From positions 1-64,000 of the forward strand of contig JAIXWM010000157.1 in NCBI GenBank assembly GCA_027491255.1: a stretch of DNA of 64,000 nt, written 5' to 3'. Positions 35,290-47,229 of the stretch are shown here, one piece after another. A program made the translations under genes and the position numbers. Numbering within the stretch: position 1 is the stretch's first letter; each line of letters starts with the position of its first letter. The stretch is from Rubrivivax sp. GTDB taxonomy: Bacteria; Pseudomonadota; Gammaproteobacteria; Burkholderiales; Burkholderiaceae_C. The notes beneath the pieces are model-generated. The model did not search any database and was not told where the DNA came from. It saw only the letters and a list, made by a program, of their open reading frames with translations.

Positions 35290-37041
35290 CTATTCGATCG
35301 AGGCCTTGTCGCGCTTGCTGGTGGTGGCCAGCACGATCGGGCTGATGACGCCCTTGGCCTTGACGTTGACACAGGCCGTCTTGCCGCTGGCGATGGCGCG
35401 GCGGATCGCCGGGCCCAGCTGCTCGCGCCGCTCCACCAGCTCACCATGGCCGCCCATGCCCTCGAACATGGTGTGAAAGGGTATGTCGCGAAAGTCGGTC
35501 GCGAAATGCTTACCGTTGGCGAACAGCCGCTCTTGCTGCTGAGAGATGCAGTCCAGACCGCCGTTGTTGTCGATCACCACCACGATCGGCAGCTTCTCCT
35601 GGAAGGCAGCCTCGATCGACAGCCCCCCTGAGAGAAAGGCGCCGTCGCCGCTGATCAGCACCACGGTCGCCTCGGGATGCGTGTTCTTGGCAGCCACGGC
35701 CATGGACACTCCCACGCCCAGCATGCTGAAGGTGCCGGGGTGCAGGATGCCGGCCAGCTTCTGCCCGCCCCAACCTGCCAGGTTGACGGCAATCTCGGAC
35801 CAGAAATGCGTGTTGCCACCATCGAAGACCAGCCAGTCCTTTTCGCCCATTTCAGCCTGCACGTCCAGCGAGAGCTGCAGCGGGTGCATCTTGCCGCTCG
35901 TGCGCGCAGCGGCCTCGGTGTCAGGCGCAAGGTCCGCGAGCGTCTTGGCGACCCACTCGCCGCGCCATGCGCGGTTGGTGTCGAACCAGCTGCGGTCAAG
36001 CTTCCAAGCGCCGCGCGCCTTCAGGTCAAGCAGTGCATCGAAGAAGGCGCCGGGGTCGCTCAGCAGCACATGGTCGGCTGAGCGGTTCATCTCCAGTTCC
36101 TCGAACGAGCCGTTCACGCAGACCAGCTGCAGCGTGTCCGGGAACAGCGGCGAATTGCCGAAGTTCATCTGGTTGTCGAGGCGGCCGCCGACCATGACCA
36201 CCACATCGCAGGCCTGCAGCGCCTGGCCCGACGGCGGGTACTGGTGGATGTCGGCAAGGCCCATGTAGACCTCGCAGTCCTCGCCCAGCAGCTTCTGGTG
36301 GTAAGGAATGTTGAACACCGGAATGTTCAGCGCGCGTGCCGTCGCCTCGAGCTTCTTCTCTTGACCCGACCACCAGATACCGTGCCCGCCGATGATGATG
36401 GGGCGCCTCGCCGAAGCGATCAGCGCCAGCACGGGCTCCAGGGCGGAAGGGTCTGGCCAGGCCCGCGGCGGCGGGCTCGCGGTGCGCACGTAGGGTCTCT
36501 CCGCACGGCCGGCGTCCTCGTCGAAGGATGAGAACATGATGTCCACCGGCAGGCTGAGGTGCACGCCACCGGGGTAGCCGCTGGTGGCGATCTTCCAGGC
36601 GCGGTCCACGCATTCGCTGATGCGCGTGCCGTCGGTGATGCCCACGCTGTGCTTGGTCAGCGGCGTGGCAATGGCGACGTCGTCGATCTCCTTGAAGCCG
36701 CCGGCGCCCTTGCGCTTGAGTGTGCTCGAGCCGGTGACGAAGATCACTGGCGAGCGCTCGCCCCAGGCCTCCATCATGGCCGGCACCGCATTGGCAAAAC
36801 CCTCCGGCCCGACCAGGCAGACCGCCGGCTTGCGCGTGATGCGGGTGTGCGCGTCGGCCAGATGTCCGGCCACCTGTTCGTGCGGGCAGTTGATGACCCG
36901 CATTCCGCATTCCATGAAGCCTTCCAGCGCCGGATTGCAGAAGCCGCCGGACAGCGTGAAGACGTGCTCAACGCCTTTTTCCAGCAGGGCCCGCGCCAGC
37001 AGATTACCGCCGCGCAGGCGGCGTGGGGGGGATTCGCTCAA
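35290..37041 (-). CDS. Thiamine-diphosphate-dependent enzyme, decarboxylase-like
   Basis: A 583-residue three-domain TPP enzyme of the acetolactate synthase/benzoylformate decarboxylase superfamily. The catalytic glutamate is E55 in NCPHEQVAGHLADAHTR; the Mg-TPP motif begins GDG at residues 465-467 and ends NN near residue 493. RPIIIGGHGIWWSG marks the central domain. Homologs decarboxylate or ligate 2-oxo acids. It is the first gene of the operon and transcribed away from the LysR gene. With a 2-hydroxyacid dehydrogenase on the island it could decarboxylate the resulting 2-oxo acid. Confidence 0.85.
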   Translation of the reverse strand: MSESPPRRLRGGNLLARALLEKGVEHVFTLSGGFCNPALEGFMECGMRVINCPHEQVAGHLADAHTRITRKPAVCLVGPEGFANAVPAMMEAWGERSPVIFVTGSSTLKRKGAGGFKEIDDVAIATPLTKHSVGITDGTRISECVDRAWKIATSGYPGGVHLSLPVDIMFSSFDEDAGRAERPYVRTASPPPRAWPDPSALEPVLALIASARRPIIIGGHGIWWSGQEKKLEATARALNIPVFNIPYHQKLLGEDCEVYMGLADIHQYPPSGQALQACDVVVMVGGRLDNQMNFGNSPLFPDTLQLVCVNGSFEELEMNRSADHVLLSDPGAFFDALLDLKARGAWKLDRSWFDTNRAWRGEWVAKTLADLAPDTEAAARTSGKMHPLQLSLDVQAEMGEKDWLVFDGGNTHFWSEIAVNLAGWGGQKLAGILHPGTFSMLGVGVSMAVAAKNTHPEATVVLISGDGAFLSGGLSIEAAFQEKLPIVVVIDNNGGLDCISQQQERLFANGKHFATDFRDIPFHTMFEGMGGHGELVERREQLGPAIRRAIASGKTACVNVKAKGVISPIVLATTSKRDKASIE

Positions 37042-37235
37042 GCTCGTCTCCTCGCGGTGAAGTTGTCTGCGCGCCAGATGCTTCCGCCAGACCGGCTGCG
37101 GCGCGCGGCTGGGGGGCGCAGGGTATGGTGTGAGCTCCGTTCGGCGCTTGCAGATGGAAGGAAATGTTGTGCGTCAAGGGCGGACCGGGGATGAGTGTGG
37201 GCTGGGCGCGTCCTGCGGACAAGCGATCATTTCCT

Positions 37236-37267
37236 GTTCATGCATCAACGGTTGTTGATGCATGAAC
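37236..37267. promoter_or_regulatory. Perfect palindrome in the divergent promoter
   Basis: GTTCATGCATCAAC (37236-37249) and GTTGATGCATGAAC (37254-37267) pair perfectly around GGTT. It lies between the TPP-enzyme operon and the divergent LysR gene, 36 bases before the LysR start, and is the natural candidate for the regulator's binding site. The rest of 37042-37302 holds no gene. Confidence 0.7.
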
Positions 37268-37302
37268 CGCTGCGATATGCTCGAAACGTTGTGCCTGTAC
37301 CC

Positions 37303-38196
37303 ATGCCGCCCTCCCGAGCCCGCCTGCCGCTGACCGCATTACGGTCTTTCGAAGCCGCGGCCCGGTTGCTCAGTTTCAAGGACGCAGCCGAGGAACTGCG
37401 CGTCACGCCGACCAGTGTGAGCAACCAGATCCGGCAGCTCGAGCGCGACTGGGGCTGTCAGCTGTTCGTGCGCAAGACGCGCAAGGTGCTGCTGACCGAT
37501 GCCGGACGCTCGCTGGCAAGGGTGGTCAGCCGAGCCTTTGACGAGATCCGCATCGAGGTTGACAACCACATCACCACCAGCCGCAAGGCCGTTACCGTGG
37601 CCGTCGGTCCGATCTTCGGCTCGCGTTGGCTGGTACCACGCCTGTCCAAGTTCTACCGCATGCACCCGCAGATCGAGCTGGTGCTGCATCAGGGGCCGCG
37701 CATCACCAACGCCGAGCAGCTGATGACCATGATCGCGGTGGACTGGGGCACCGGGGACTGGGCCGGGCTGGAGGCGCAACGGTTGTTCGCGATCCGCTAT
37801 TCGCCCGTGGTCAGTCCCACCTTGTTGCGCGAGCGCGGCGGGATTCGGGTGGCTCAAGACCTGGCCAACTTTCCGGTCATCCATCAATGGGACCGGGAAG
37901 AGTGGAACGCGTGGCTGCGGCAAGCCGGGGCGGCTGACCTGAAATTCGCGCAGGAGACCATCATGCGAGACTCCAACCATGCGCTGCAGGCTGCCCTCGA
38001 GGGCCAGGGTGTCGTCCTGGGAACCTTCCCCTTTGTCGAGTCCGAGATCGCCAGCGGGCGGCTGGCAAGACCGCTGACCCTGGAACTGCACCCGCCGCGT
38101 GCCTACCACCTGCTGACCCGACCTGGCGGTCGCGCGCTGCGTGAAGTCGATGCGGTCTGCGCCTGGATCGAAGCGGAGGCAGCTCAGACGCTGTGA
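37303..38196 (+). CDS. LysR-family regulator, GcvA-like
   Basis: A 297-residue transcription regulator. The winged helix-turn-helix is at the start (PLTALRSFEAAARLLSFKDA, AEELRVTPTSVSNQIRQLER) and the C-terminal effector domain spans about residues 90-297. The LTALRSFEAA opening and SVSNQIRQLE are typical of the GcvA branch. It is divergent from the demethylase operon and just upstream of the ABC transporter genes, so it probably controls both. A truncated paralogue lies at 47230. Confidence 0.9.
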   Translation: MPPSRARLPLTALRSFEAAARLLSFKDAAEELRVTPTSVSNQIRQLERDWGCQLFVRKTRKVLLTDAGRSLARVVSRAFDEIRIEVDNHITTSRKAVTVAVGPIFGSRWLVPRLSKFYRMHPQIELVLHQGPRITNAEQLMTMIAVDWGTGDWAGLEAQRLFAIRYSPVVSPTLLRERGGIRVAQDLANFPVIHQWDREEWNAWLRQAGAADLKFAQETIMRDSNHALQAALEGQGVVLGTFPFVESEIASGRLARPLTLELHPPRAYHLLTRPGGRALREVDAVCAWIEAEAAQTL

Positions 38197-38270
38197 CCAC
38201 CGGCCATGAAAGGCTGCGTAGGCTCGCCCCAGGCCACCGGTCCGCGATGGATGAGCCCCCTGGATGGCCG

Positions 38271-38293
38271 CCCCAGCCCCCCTTGGGCTGGGG
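38271..38293 (+). terminator. Strong hairpin after the LysR gene
   Basis: CCCCAGCCC (38271-38279) pairs with GGGCTGGGG (38285-38293) across five bases. It is 75 bases past the LysR stop and 180 bases before the ABC binding-protein gene, so it may end the regulator transcript; a T-run is missing. Confidence 0.45.
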
Positions 38294-38470
38294 ATAACCC
38301 GACCATGAATAACCGATTTTTTATCCGTCTGGGTCCCTTTTGTCGTTTGTTTCGCAAAGAGGCTGCAGTGATACTCCGTGCGGGCTTTCTGTACTCGGGG
38401 AAGAGGCCAGGACAGACGCATGCCGACCCTCGCTCAGACCGCAGGCCGTGATTTTTTCAGGAGACATCGC

Positions 38471-39952
38471 ATGAACAAGATTTCCGGCGTTTTGGCTTCC
38501 TTGCTGGTGGGCGTCGCCATGACAGCCGTCGCTCAGCCCAAGGGCACTTTTCGCCAGGCGCATGAGGTGGGTTTCGGCAGCGCTTCCGACCTGGATCCGA
38601 TCTCGCGCGGGCGCGTCTTTCACGTCACCGAGAAGGTGATGAGCCGTCTGGTCCGCCCGGGCCTGGACGGCAAGCCCGCGCCAGACCTGGCGGTGAGTTG
38701 GAGTGCCAACGCCAACGCCACCGAGTGGACGTTCAAGCTGCGCACGGGTGTTCGCTTTCACAACGGCAAGCCGTTCACAGCCGCAGACGCGGCCTACTCG
38801 CTCAGGCGCGTGCAGGATCCCAAGCTCGACTCGCCCGTGCGCTCGGCCATCAGCATGGTCAGCAAGATCGACGTTGTCGACGCGGCGACGCTCAAGCTGA
38901 CGCTGGCTGCGCCGTTCGCCGACCTGCCTCTGATACTCACCGACTACCGTTTGATGATCATTCCCGACGGCTCGGGCGACACCATCAAGACCACCGGCAT
39001 CGGTACTGGTCCCTTCAAGGTGGAGAAGTTCGACGCCCAGGGGACGTCGGTCCTGGTGGCCAACACCGACTACTACGACGGGGCGCCGGGCGTGGCGCGG
39101 ATGGAGATCATCGGCATTCCTGACGCGCAGGCCCGTTTCCAGGCACTGATGGGCAAGCAGATCGACATGATGCAAGGCTTGACCACCCAGCAGAAGACGT
39201 TGCTGGAGCGCATGGGGGGCTACTCGCTGCAGGAGATCCCCACCGGTAACTGGCGCGGCATCGTGCTGCGCACCGACATGAAGCCTTTCGATGACGTGCG
39301 GGTGCGTCGGGCCGTGCGGTTGGCCGTCGATCGCCGGGCCATGTTGAACCTGGCCGCAGGCGGGGCGGGCACCGTGGGTTGTGACACCCCGGTCGGCCCG
39401 CGCGACATGTACCGCTCGACCAAGACCTGCGCCCCGGACATCGCCCGCGCCAAGGCCTTGCTGGCCGAGGCCGGCTTTCCCAACGGCCTGGACATGGAAT
39501 TGAACGTCGCCACCATCGAGGCCGTCTGGCCCGCCATGGCCGAGGCTTTCCAGCAGCAGGTGGCAGCTGCCGGGGTCCGCGTCAAGATCACCCAGGTGCC
39601 CACGGACGGCTACTGGAACAACGTCTGGATGAAGCGGCCTGCCACCATGACGCGCTGGAACGACCGTCCGGCTGATGGCATCCTCAACGAGGTCTACCGC
39701 AGCGGCGTGCGCTGGAACGAGAGCGGATTCAAGGATGCCAAGTTCGACGCCACGCTGGATGCGGCCCGCTCGGAGCTCGATTTCGAGCGCCGCCGTGCGA
39801 AGTACGTCGAGGCGCAGGAACAACTCTGGGAGAACGGCGGCACCATCGTCGGCTTCCACGTCAACCTGCTGGTCGGTGCGGCGTCCCGGGTGAAGAACCT
39901 GGACGCGGTGGAGAACTTCAGCATCCGCTGGCACAAGATCACGGTGGACTGA
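38471..39952 (+). CDS. ABC transporter binding protein (SBP_bac_5)
   Basis: A 493-residue periplasmic protein of the dipeptide/oligopeptide/nickel group. A signal peptide ends near AVAQPKG; LAVSWSANANATEWTFKLRT, GVRFHNGKPFTAADAAYSLR and TGIGTGPFKVEKFD are conserved. The ATG at 38471 has AGGAG before it. It is followed 74 bases later by two permease genes and a fused ATPase, a complete ABC importer. Island context suggests it carries the methylated substrate, but these proteins accept many ligands. Confidence 0.9.
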   Translation: MNKISGVLASLLVGVAMTAVAQPKGTFRQAHEVGFGSASDLDPISRGRVFHVTEKVMSRLVRPGLDGKPAPDLAVSWSANANATEWTFKLRTGVRFHNGKPFTAADAAYSLRRVQDPKLDSPVRSAISMVSKIDVVDAATLKLTLAAPFADLPLILTDYRLMIIPDGSGDTIKTTGIGTGPFKVEKFDAQGTSVLVANTDYYDGAPGVARMEIIGIPDAQARFQALMGKQIDMMQGLTTQQKTLLERMGGYSLQEIPTGNWRGIVLRTDMKPFDDVRVRRAVRLAVDRRAMLNLAAGGAGTVGCDTPVGPRDMYRSTKTCAPDIARAKALLAEAGFPNGLDMELNVATIEAVWPAMAEAFQQQVAAAGVRVKITQVPTDGYWNNVWMKRPATMTRWNDRPADGILNEVYRSGVRWNESGFKDAKFDATLDAARSELDFERRRAKYVEAQEQLWENGGTIVGFHVNLLVGAASRVKNLDAVENFSIRWHKITVD

Positions 39953-40026
39953 CTCCGCCATCTTCGACGCGCCGGGGCCGTGGCCTCGGCGCACCTGTCT
40001 TGTGTTGTTGACCGACGGGACGCGGC

Positions 40027-40986
40027 TTGTTCAAGCTCATCCTTCGCCGCCTGCTGCTGGGCGTGGCCACGGTCGGCCTCGTCTCGCTGATCATCTTCGG
40101 CGCGGTCGAGGCCCTGCCAGGAGACGCCTGCACGGCCATCCTGCAGCAGGACGCCAGTGGCCAGCGCCTGGCCAACTGCCGCACCGAGCTGGGGCTGGAT
40201 CAGCCGGCCTGGCAGCGCTACGGGCAATGGGTGGGCGGTTTGCTGCGCGGTGATCTCGGCCTGTCTACCCATGGCGCCAAACCGATTGCCGGGATCGTGG
40301 GCGACCGGCTCGCGAATTCCCTGCTGCTGGGCGGATGCGCCCTGGCGCTCGGCCTGCCGCTGGCCTTCGGCCTGGGCGTCGTCGCGGCCTTGCGCCGCGA
40401 CAAGCCGCTGGACGTGATGGTCTCTTCGACGGCGATCGCGGCGATGACGATTCCAGAGTTTGTCTCGGCCACCGTGCTCATCCTCGTCCTCAGCGCCTGG
40501 CTGGGCTGGCTGCCCGGCATCGTCACGGTGTCGGCTGACGCGCACTGGACCCGCTTCTTCCCGCAGATCCTGCTGCCCGTCATCGTGCTGGCGATGGTGA
40601 TGACGGCGCACATCCTGCGCACGGTGCGCTCCAGCATGATCGAGGTGCTGGACAGCGAGTTCGTCCGCATGGCCACGCTCAAAGGGGTGCCTGCCGGCCA
40701 GCGCGTGTGGCGACACGTGCTGCCCAACGCCCTGCTGCCGGCCATCAACGTGGTCGCGCTGACGATCGCCTGGCTGCTCGGCGGTGTGGTGGTGATCGAG
40801 ACCGTCTTCAACTATCCCGGGCTCGGCCGCCTGACGGTCACGGCCATTTCCGAGCGCGACTTGGCGGTGGTTCAGACCATCGCCCTCATCGTCTCGACGC
40901 TGTATGTGGTCATCAATCTCGTGGCCGATCTGCTGACCCTGGCGGCCAACCCCCGCCTGCGCACGGCGGTCGCCCGCTCGACATGA
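40027..40986 (+). CDS. ABC permease, DppB-like
   Basis: A 319-residue inner-membrane protein with six helices. LRRLLLGVATVGLVSLIIFG is the first, STHGAKPIAGIVGDRLANSL the typical loop, and EFVRMATLKGVPAGQRVWRH the EAA coupling motif that docks the ATPase. It uses a TTG start. Its TGA overlaps the next permease's ATG. Confidence 0.9.
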   Translation: MFKLILRRLLLGVATVGLVSLIIFGAVEALPGDACTAILQQDASGQRLANCRTELGLDQPAWQRYGQWVGGLLRGDLGLSTHGAKPIAGIVGDRLANSLLLGGCALALGLPLAFGLGVVAALRRDKPLDVMVSSTAIAAMTIPEFVSATVLILVLSAWLGWLPGIVTVSADAHWTRFFPQILLPVIVLAMVMTAHILRTVRSSMIEVLDSEFVRMATLKGVPAGQRVWRHVLPNALLPAINVVALTIAWLLGGVVVIETVFNYPGLGRLTVTAISERDLAVVQTIALIVSTLYVVINLVADLLTLAANPRLRTAVARST

Positions 40987-41869
40987 CGGCCAGCAGCATC
41001 CGCCTCGGCCCCTCACCGCGGGCTCGCGCCGTGCAGGTGCTGCGCGACGTGCTGTCGCGGCCCTCCGGGGCGGTCGGCCTCGGTCTGGTGGCCTTTCACG
41101 TGCTGCTCGCCCTGGCCAGCCCCTGGATCGCGACCCATGATTTCAAGGCTGTCGACCCCACGCTCATGCTCACGGCGCCGGACGCCGCACATTGGTTCGG
41201 CACCGACCACCTCGGGCGCGATGTCTTCTCGCGCACCGTGCTGGGCGGTCGCGAGGCCCTCCTCGTGACACTGGTGGCCACACCGCTCGCCGTGCTGTGG
41301 GGCGGCTTGCTCGGCATCTACCTGGGCTTGGTCGGCGGGCGGCTGGATGACGTGCTCATGCGCCTGGTCGACGCCTTCCTGTCGCTGCCCTGGATCCTGA
41401 AGATGCTGCTGCTGATCGTGACCTTCGGCACCGGACTCGCGGTGCTGATCCCGACGCTGGCCTTCTTCTACGGCATCCCGGTGATTCGCGTCGCCCGCGC
41501 CGCGGCCCACAACGTGGTGGCGCGCGATTTCGTCCTCGCGGCGCGCGCCCGCGGTCACACCCCAGGCGCCATCATCCGGCGTGAACTTCTGCCCAATGTG
41601 CTGGACGCCCTCATGGTGGAAGGCGCGATGCGCTGGTCGTGGATGCTGCTGGCCTTCAGCTCCCTGTCCTTCCTGGGCTTCGGCGTGTCGCCGCCGACGC
41701 CGGACTGGGGACTGATGATCGCCGACGCCCGCAGCTACCTGCCGATCGCGCCATGGGCGGGCCTGTTCCCGATCGTGGCGCTGAGCTCGCTCATCATCGG
41801 CATCAACCTGGCAGCCGATGCGCTGGCCAAGGCGGTGGGCGTGGACCGCGCGCAGAAGGCGCCGATCTG

Positions 41870-41870
<1 letters not shown>
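40983..41870 (+). CDS. ABC permease, DppC-like
   Basis: A 295-residue inner-membrane protein. GTDHLGRDVFSRTVLGGREA is the DppC-type N-terminal motif, and RARGHTPGAIIRRELLPNVL the EAA loop. SFLGFGVSPPTPDWGLMIAD follows, as in this family. It partners with the DppB-like gene. The stop overlaps the ATPase ATG by one base (TGATG). Confidence 0.92.
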
Positions 41871-43899
<2,029 letters not shown>

Positions 43900-43903
<4 letters not shown>

Positions 43904-44967
43904 TTGCGCAGGACGACCCCCTGATTGCCGCGGATGCACTCGCGCGCTTCGGCACGGGCGTGATGCAGGCCGTCGGGTGCCAACCAGCCATCGCGCGTGA
44001 GATTGCCGAACACCTGGTCGACGCCGACCTGTGTGGCGTGTACTCGCATGGCGTCTTCCGCCTCGATTGGTACGCCGAGCGTGCCCAGGCCGGCCGATTC
44101 GCCCCTGGGGCCGAGCCGCATCTGCGCCGGGCCGAAGGTGGTGCCGACCTGGTGGATGGCGGCAATGGACTGGGTATGCCGGCGTTTCGACTGGCCACCG
44201 ACCACGTCGTACTGCGGGCGCGACGGGACGGAGTCGCCGCCGTCGGCGTGGCCAATGTCGACCACACGGGCCGACTGGGCGCCTTCGTTCGTCAGGGGGC
44301 CGAGGCGGGCTGCATGACGCTGCTGTTCGGCGGCGGCTCGCGCAGGGACTGGCGTCAGGTCGCCCCCTACGGCGGGGCGCGGGCGGTCCTGCCCACGAAC
44401 CCGTATGCCTTCGGTATTCCGGCCGGCGAGCGCGGGCCGGTGGTGGTGGACTTCGCCACCGCCACCGCCTCCGGTGGCAAGGTCTATGCGGCGCGCATGG
44501 CCGGACGGCCCCTGGCCGAGGGGCTGATCGTCGATCGCGACGGCCGCCCCTCCATCAACCCCGAGGACTATTTCAACGGCGGGGCCCTGCTGCCCATGGC
44601 CGGACCCAAGGGCTACGGCATGGCGCTGGTGGCTGAACTGCTGGGTGAGGCCATCCTGGGCGAGGCCATGGACGGGATGAACTGGATCGCCATTGGGGTG
44701 GATCTGTCGCGTTTTCGGGCGCCGCGCGCTTACCGGGCGGCCGCCGAGGCCTGCCTTCAGGAGTTGCGTGACTGCCCGCCGGCGCCCGGTTTTGACCGGG
44801 TGGAGATTCCCGGCGAACGGGAGGCGGCCCTGCGGGAGCATCGCCTGCGCGAGGGCATCCCCGTGCCGCCAGCAACGCTGCAATCTCTGTGCGCTCTGGG
44901 TGAGCGACTGGGCGTCGACGCCCGCGAGCTGCAAGCTTCCAACCCCCTCACTCAGCGCGCGGCATGA
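43900..44967 (+). CDS. Ldh2/malate-type dehydrogenase
   Basis: A 355-residue NAD(P)-dependent 2-hydroxyacid dehydrogenase of the malate/L-lactate/sulfolactate/ureidoglycolate family (Ldh_2). DLCGVYSHGVFRLDWYAERA carries the conserved SHG histidine region. NVDHTGRLGAFVRQGAEAGC, PTNPYAFGIPAGERGPVVVD and GPKGYGMALVAELLGEAILG are typical. The GTG start overlaps the ATPase stop. Substrates in the family vary: malate, sulfolactate, ureidoglycolate, delta-1-piperideine-2-carboxylate. It converts a 2-hydroxy acid (or cyclic imine) and probably acts in the island pathway. Confidence 0.87.
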
Positions 44968-45914
44968 GCGAGCCCGCACCTTTGCCTATGAACAACGACC
45001 CCCAGGATGTGGTGCTGCTCGATGGTGGTACCGGCATGGAACTGCTGCGTCGCTCCAGCGACAAGACCCCCCGGCTGTGGTCGGCGCAGTACCTGCTGAG
45101 CGAGCCGGACCTGGTGCGTGCTGTGCACCGGGACTACATCCACGCCGGCGCCCGCGTCATCACCATCAACGCCTATTCGGCGTCCTACACCCGCATGGAG
45201 ATGGTTGGCGAGACCGAGCGCGTGCCCCTGATGCAGAGGCGTGCCTGCGAGCTTGCGCTGGGGGCACGCGACGATGCCGGTGCGACCGGCGCGCAGGTGA
45301 AGATTGCCGGCTGCCTGCCACCGCTGAACGGCAGCTACCGGCCTGACCGCGTGCGGGACTTCGAGACCAATCGCGCCGAATATGAGCGCCTGGCCGCGCT
45401 GCAGGCGCCGCATGTCGACCTGTTCCTGTGCGAGACCCTGTCTTCGGCCGACGAGGCCCGGGCGGCGGTCAGTGCGGTGGCGGGCCTGGGCAAGCCGGTG
45501 TGGGTGGCTTTCACGCTGCAGGACGAGGGCCCCGCGCTGAGGTCAGGTGAATCTGTAGACGAGGCTGTCCAGGCCCTGTCGGGGCTGGGCGTGGCGGCGG
45601 TGCTGGTGAACTGCTGTCCTCCCGAGGCCATCACGCTGGCGATGCCGGCCCTGGTGGCGCAGGGCCTGCCTGCCGGCGGCTACGCCAACGGCTTCACGCA
45701 GATTCCCAAGGCCTTCATGCCCGGCAAGACGCGCCTGATGCTGCGCTCACGCGAAGACTTGGATCCAGCCGCCTACGCGGAACACGCGCTGGGCTGGTGG
45801 CGCGCCGGTGCGCGCCTGTTGGGCGGATGCTGCGAGGTGGGCCCGGAGCACATCGCCCACTTGCATCAGCGCCTGACCGACAGCGGCGCCCGTGTGGTGA
45901 CCGAACTCGCTTGA
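44964..45914 (+). CDS. Homocysteine S-methyltransferase family protein
   Basis: A 316-residue zinc barrel enzyme. DGGTGMELLR opens the barrel, and the zinc-binding cysteines are in VLVNCCPP and LLGGCCEVGPEH. Members use S-methylmethionine, betaine or other methyl donors to methylate homocysteine. ITINAYSASYTRM carries the substrate loop (usually TNTF in MmuM, here NAYS), so donor or acceptor may differ. It overlaps the Ldh2 gene (ATGA). It could take a second methyl group from the substrate. Confidence 0.85.
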   Translation: MSEPAPLPMNNDPQDVVLLDGGTGMELLRRSSDKTPRLWSAQYLLSEPDLVRAVHRDYIHAGARVITINAYSASYTRMEMVGETERVPLMQRRACELALGARDDAGATGAQVKIAGCLPPLNGSYRPDRVRDFETNRAEYERLAALQAPHVDLFLCETLSSADEARAAVSAVAGLGKPVWVAFTLQDEGPALRSGESVDEAVQALSGLGVAAVLVNCCPPEAITLAMPALVAQGLPAGGYANGFTQIPKAFMPGKTRLMLRSREDLDPAAYAEHALGWWRAGARLLGGCCEVGPEHIAHLHQRLTDSGARVVTELA

Positions 45915-46042
45915 GAAGCGGGCGGTTCAGGGGCGCCGCGGTGCGACCTGAGGGCCCTGCGGGTACACCCGGTGCCCTGCAAGCCGCCCGTCTGCCGCTG
46001 GCACACCCGCACCTGCGTTCATCTCCTGCCTGACGGCCAACC

Positions 46043-47194
46043 ATGAGCTCTACCGCCCGCACCATCGACCCCCTGCCGCTGTATGCCGACTGGCGAAGCG
46101 CGGCACGCCGCCGCTTGCCGCGCCTGATCTTCGACTTCATCGATGGCGCCGCCGGCGAGGAGGCGGCTTTGCATCGCAATGAGTCCGCCTTTCGGGACCT
46201 GCCCTTGATGCCGCGTGTGCTGGTCGATCCACGCGAGGCGGATCTGACAAGCAACGTGCTTGGACAGCCCCTGGGCTTGCCCTTTGGCTGCGCACCGATG
46301 GGGATGTGCGACCTCGCCGGGCCGGGCACCGACGCCGCCCTGGCCCGCGCCGCGGCGCGCTGGCGCTTTCCCCTGTGCATCTCGACAGCGAGTTCGACGC
46401 CTCTGGAGCGCCTGGCCGAGATGTCCGAGGGTCATGCCTGGTTCCAGCTCTATGTCACCGGCTCGATCGAAGCCGCCTTGTCTCTGGTCGATCGGGCGGA
46501 GGCAGCGGGCATCGGCACGCTGGTGCTGACGGTCGATGTGCCTCGGCTGGGCAAGCGGCCGCGCGATCTGCGCAACGGCTTTCGCACGCCGCTGCGCTGG
46601 CAGGCCCGGCACCTCCTCGATTTCGCCCTCCATCCGCGCTGGTCGCTTGGCACCTTGCGTGCCGGTGTGCCGCGCATGGCCAACTACAGCGGGGCCTCGG
46701 CCGGCGGCTACGACCGCACCGCCGCCCGGCGCGGCGCCGACTGGGAGTTCCTGCAGCGACTTCGCCAGCGCTGGCAACGCACCTTGGTGGTCAAGGGAGT
46801 GGTCTGCCCGGACGACGCCATGCGCATCCGCGAGCTGGGGGCAGACGCCGTCTATGTCTCCAACCACGGCGGGCGCCAGATGGACGCCGCGCCCGCCACG
46901 CTGCAGGCCCTGCGTGCGATCCGTGACGCCGTGGGCCCCGACTATCCGCTGGTGCTCGACGGCGGCCTGCGATCGGGTGAAGACATCGTCAAGGCCCGGG
47001 CCTGCGGCGCCGATCTGGTGATGTTGGGGCGGCCCTGGCTGTACGCCAGCGCCAGCGCAGGCGCGCCCGGCGTGCAGGCGCTGGTGCAGGCGCTGCTTGA
47101 AGACATGGGCATTGCCCTGGCCCAGCTGGGCTGCAGCGCGTGGCGGGAGGTCGGACCGCAGGTGCTGGCAGAGCGGCATCTGGGGCACTCCTGA
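46043..47194 (+). CDS. FMN-dependent 2-hydroxyacid dehydrogenase
   Basis: A 383-residue TIM-barrel flavoprotein of the L-lactate/mandelate/glycolate oxidase family. FDFIDGAAGEEAALHRNESA, CAPMGMCDLAGPGTDAALAR and LYVTGSIEAALSLVDRAEAA are family motifs, and the active-site His is H275 in VSNHGGRQMDAAPATLQAL. It oxidises a 2-hydroxy acid to a 2-oxo acid. With the TPP enzyme it would form a mandelate-like oxidation and decarboxylation pair. A 128-base gap separates it from the preceding gene, so it may have its own promoter. Confidence 0.9.
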   Translation: MSSTARTIDPLPLYADWRSAARRRLPRLIFDFIDGAAGEEAALHRNESAFRDLPLMPRVLVDPREADLTSNVLGQPLGLPFGCAPMGMCDLAGPGTDAALARAAARWRFPLCISTASSTPLERLAEMSEGHAWFQLYVTGSIEAALSLVDRAEAAGIGTLVLTVDVPRLGKRPRDLRNGFRTPLRWQARHLLDFALHPRWSLGTLRAGVPRMANYSGASAGGYDRTAARRGADWEFLQRLRQRWQRTLVVKGVVCPDDAMRIRELGADAVYVSNHGGRQMDAAPATLQALRAIRDAVGPDYPLVLDGGLRSGEDIVKARACGADLVMLGRPWLYASASAGAPGVQALVQALLEDMGIALAQLGCSAWREVGPQVLAERHLGHS

Positions 47195-47229
47195 CACTGG
47201 GCGTCACCCGCCCACTGCGCGCTCCTGCC

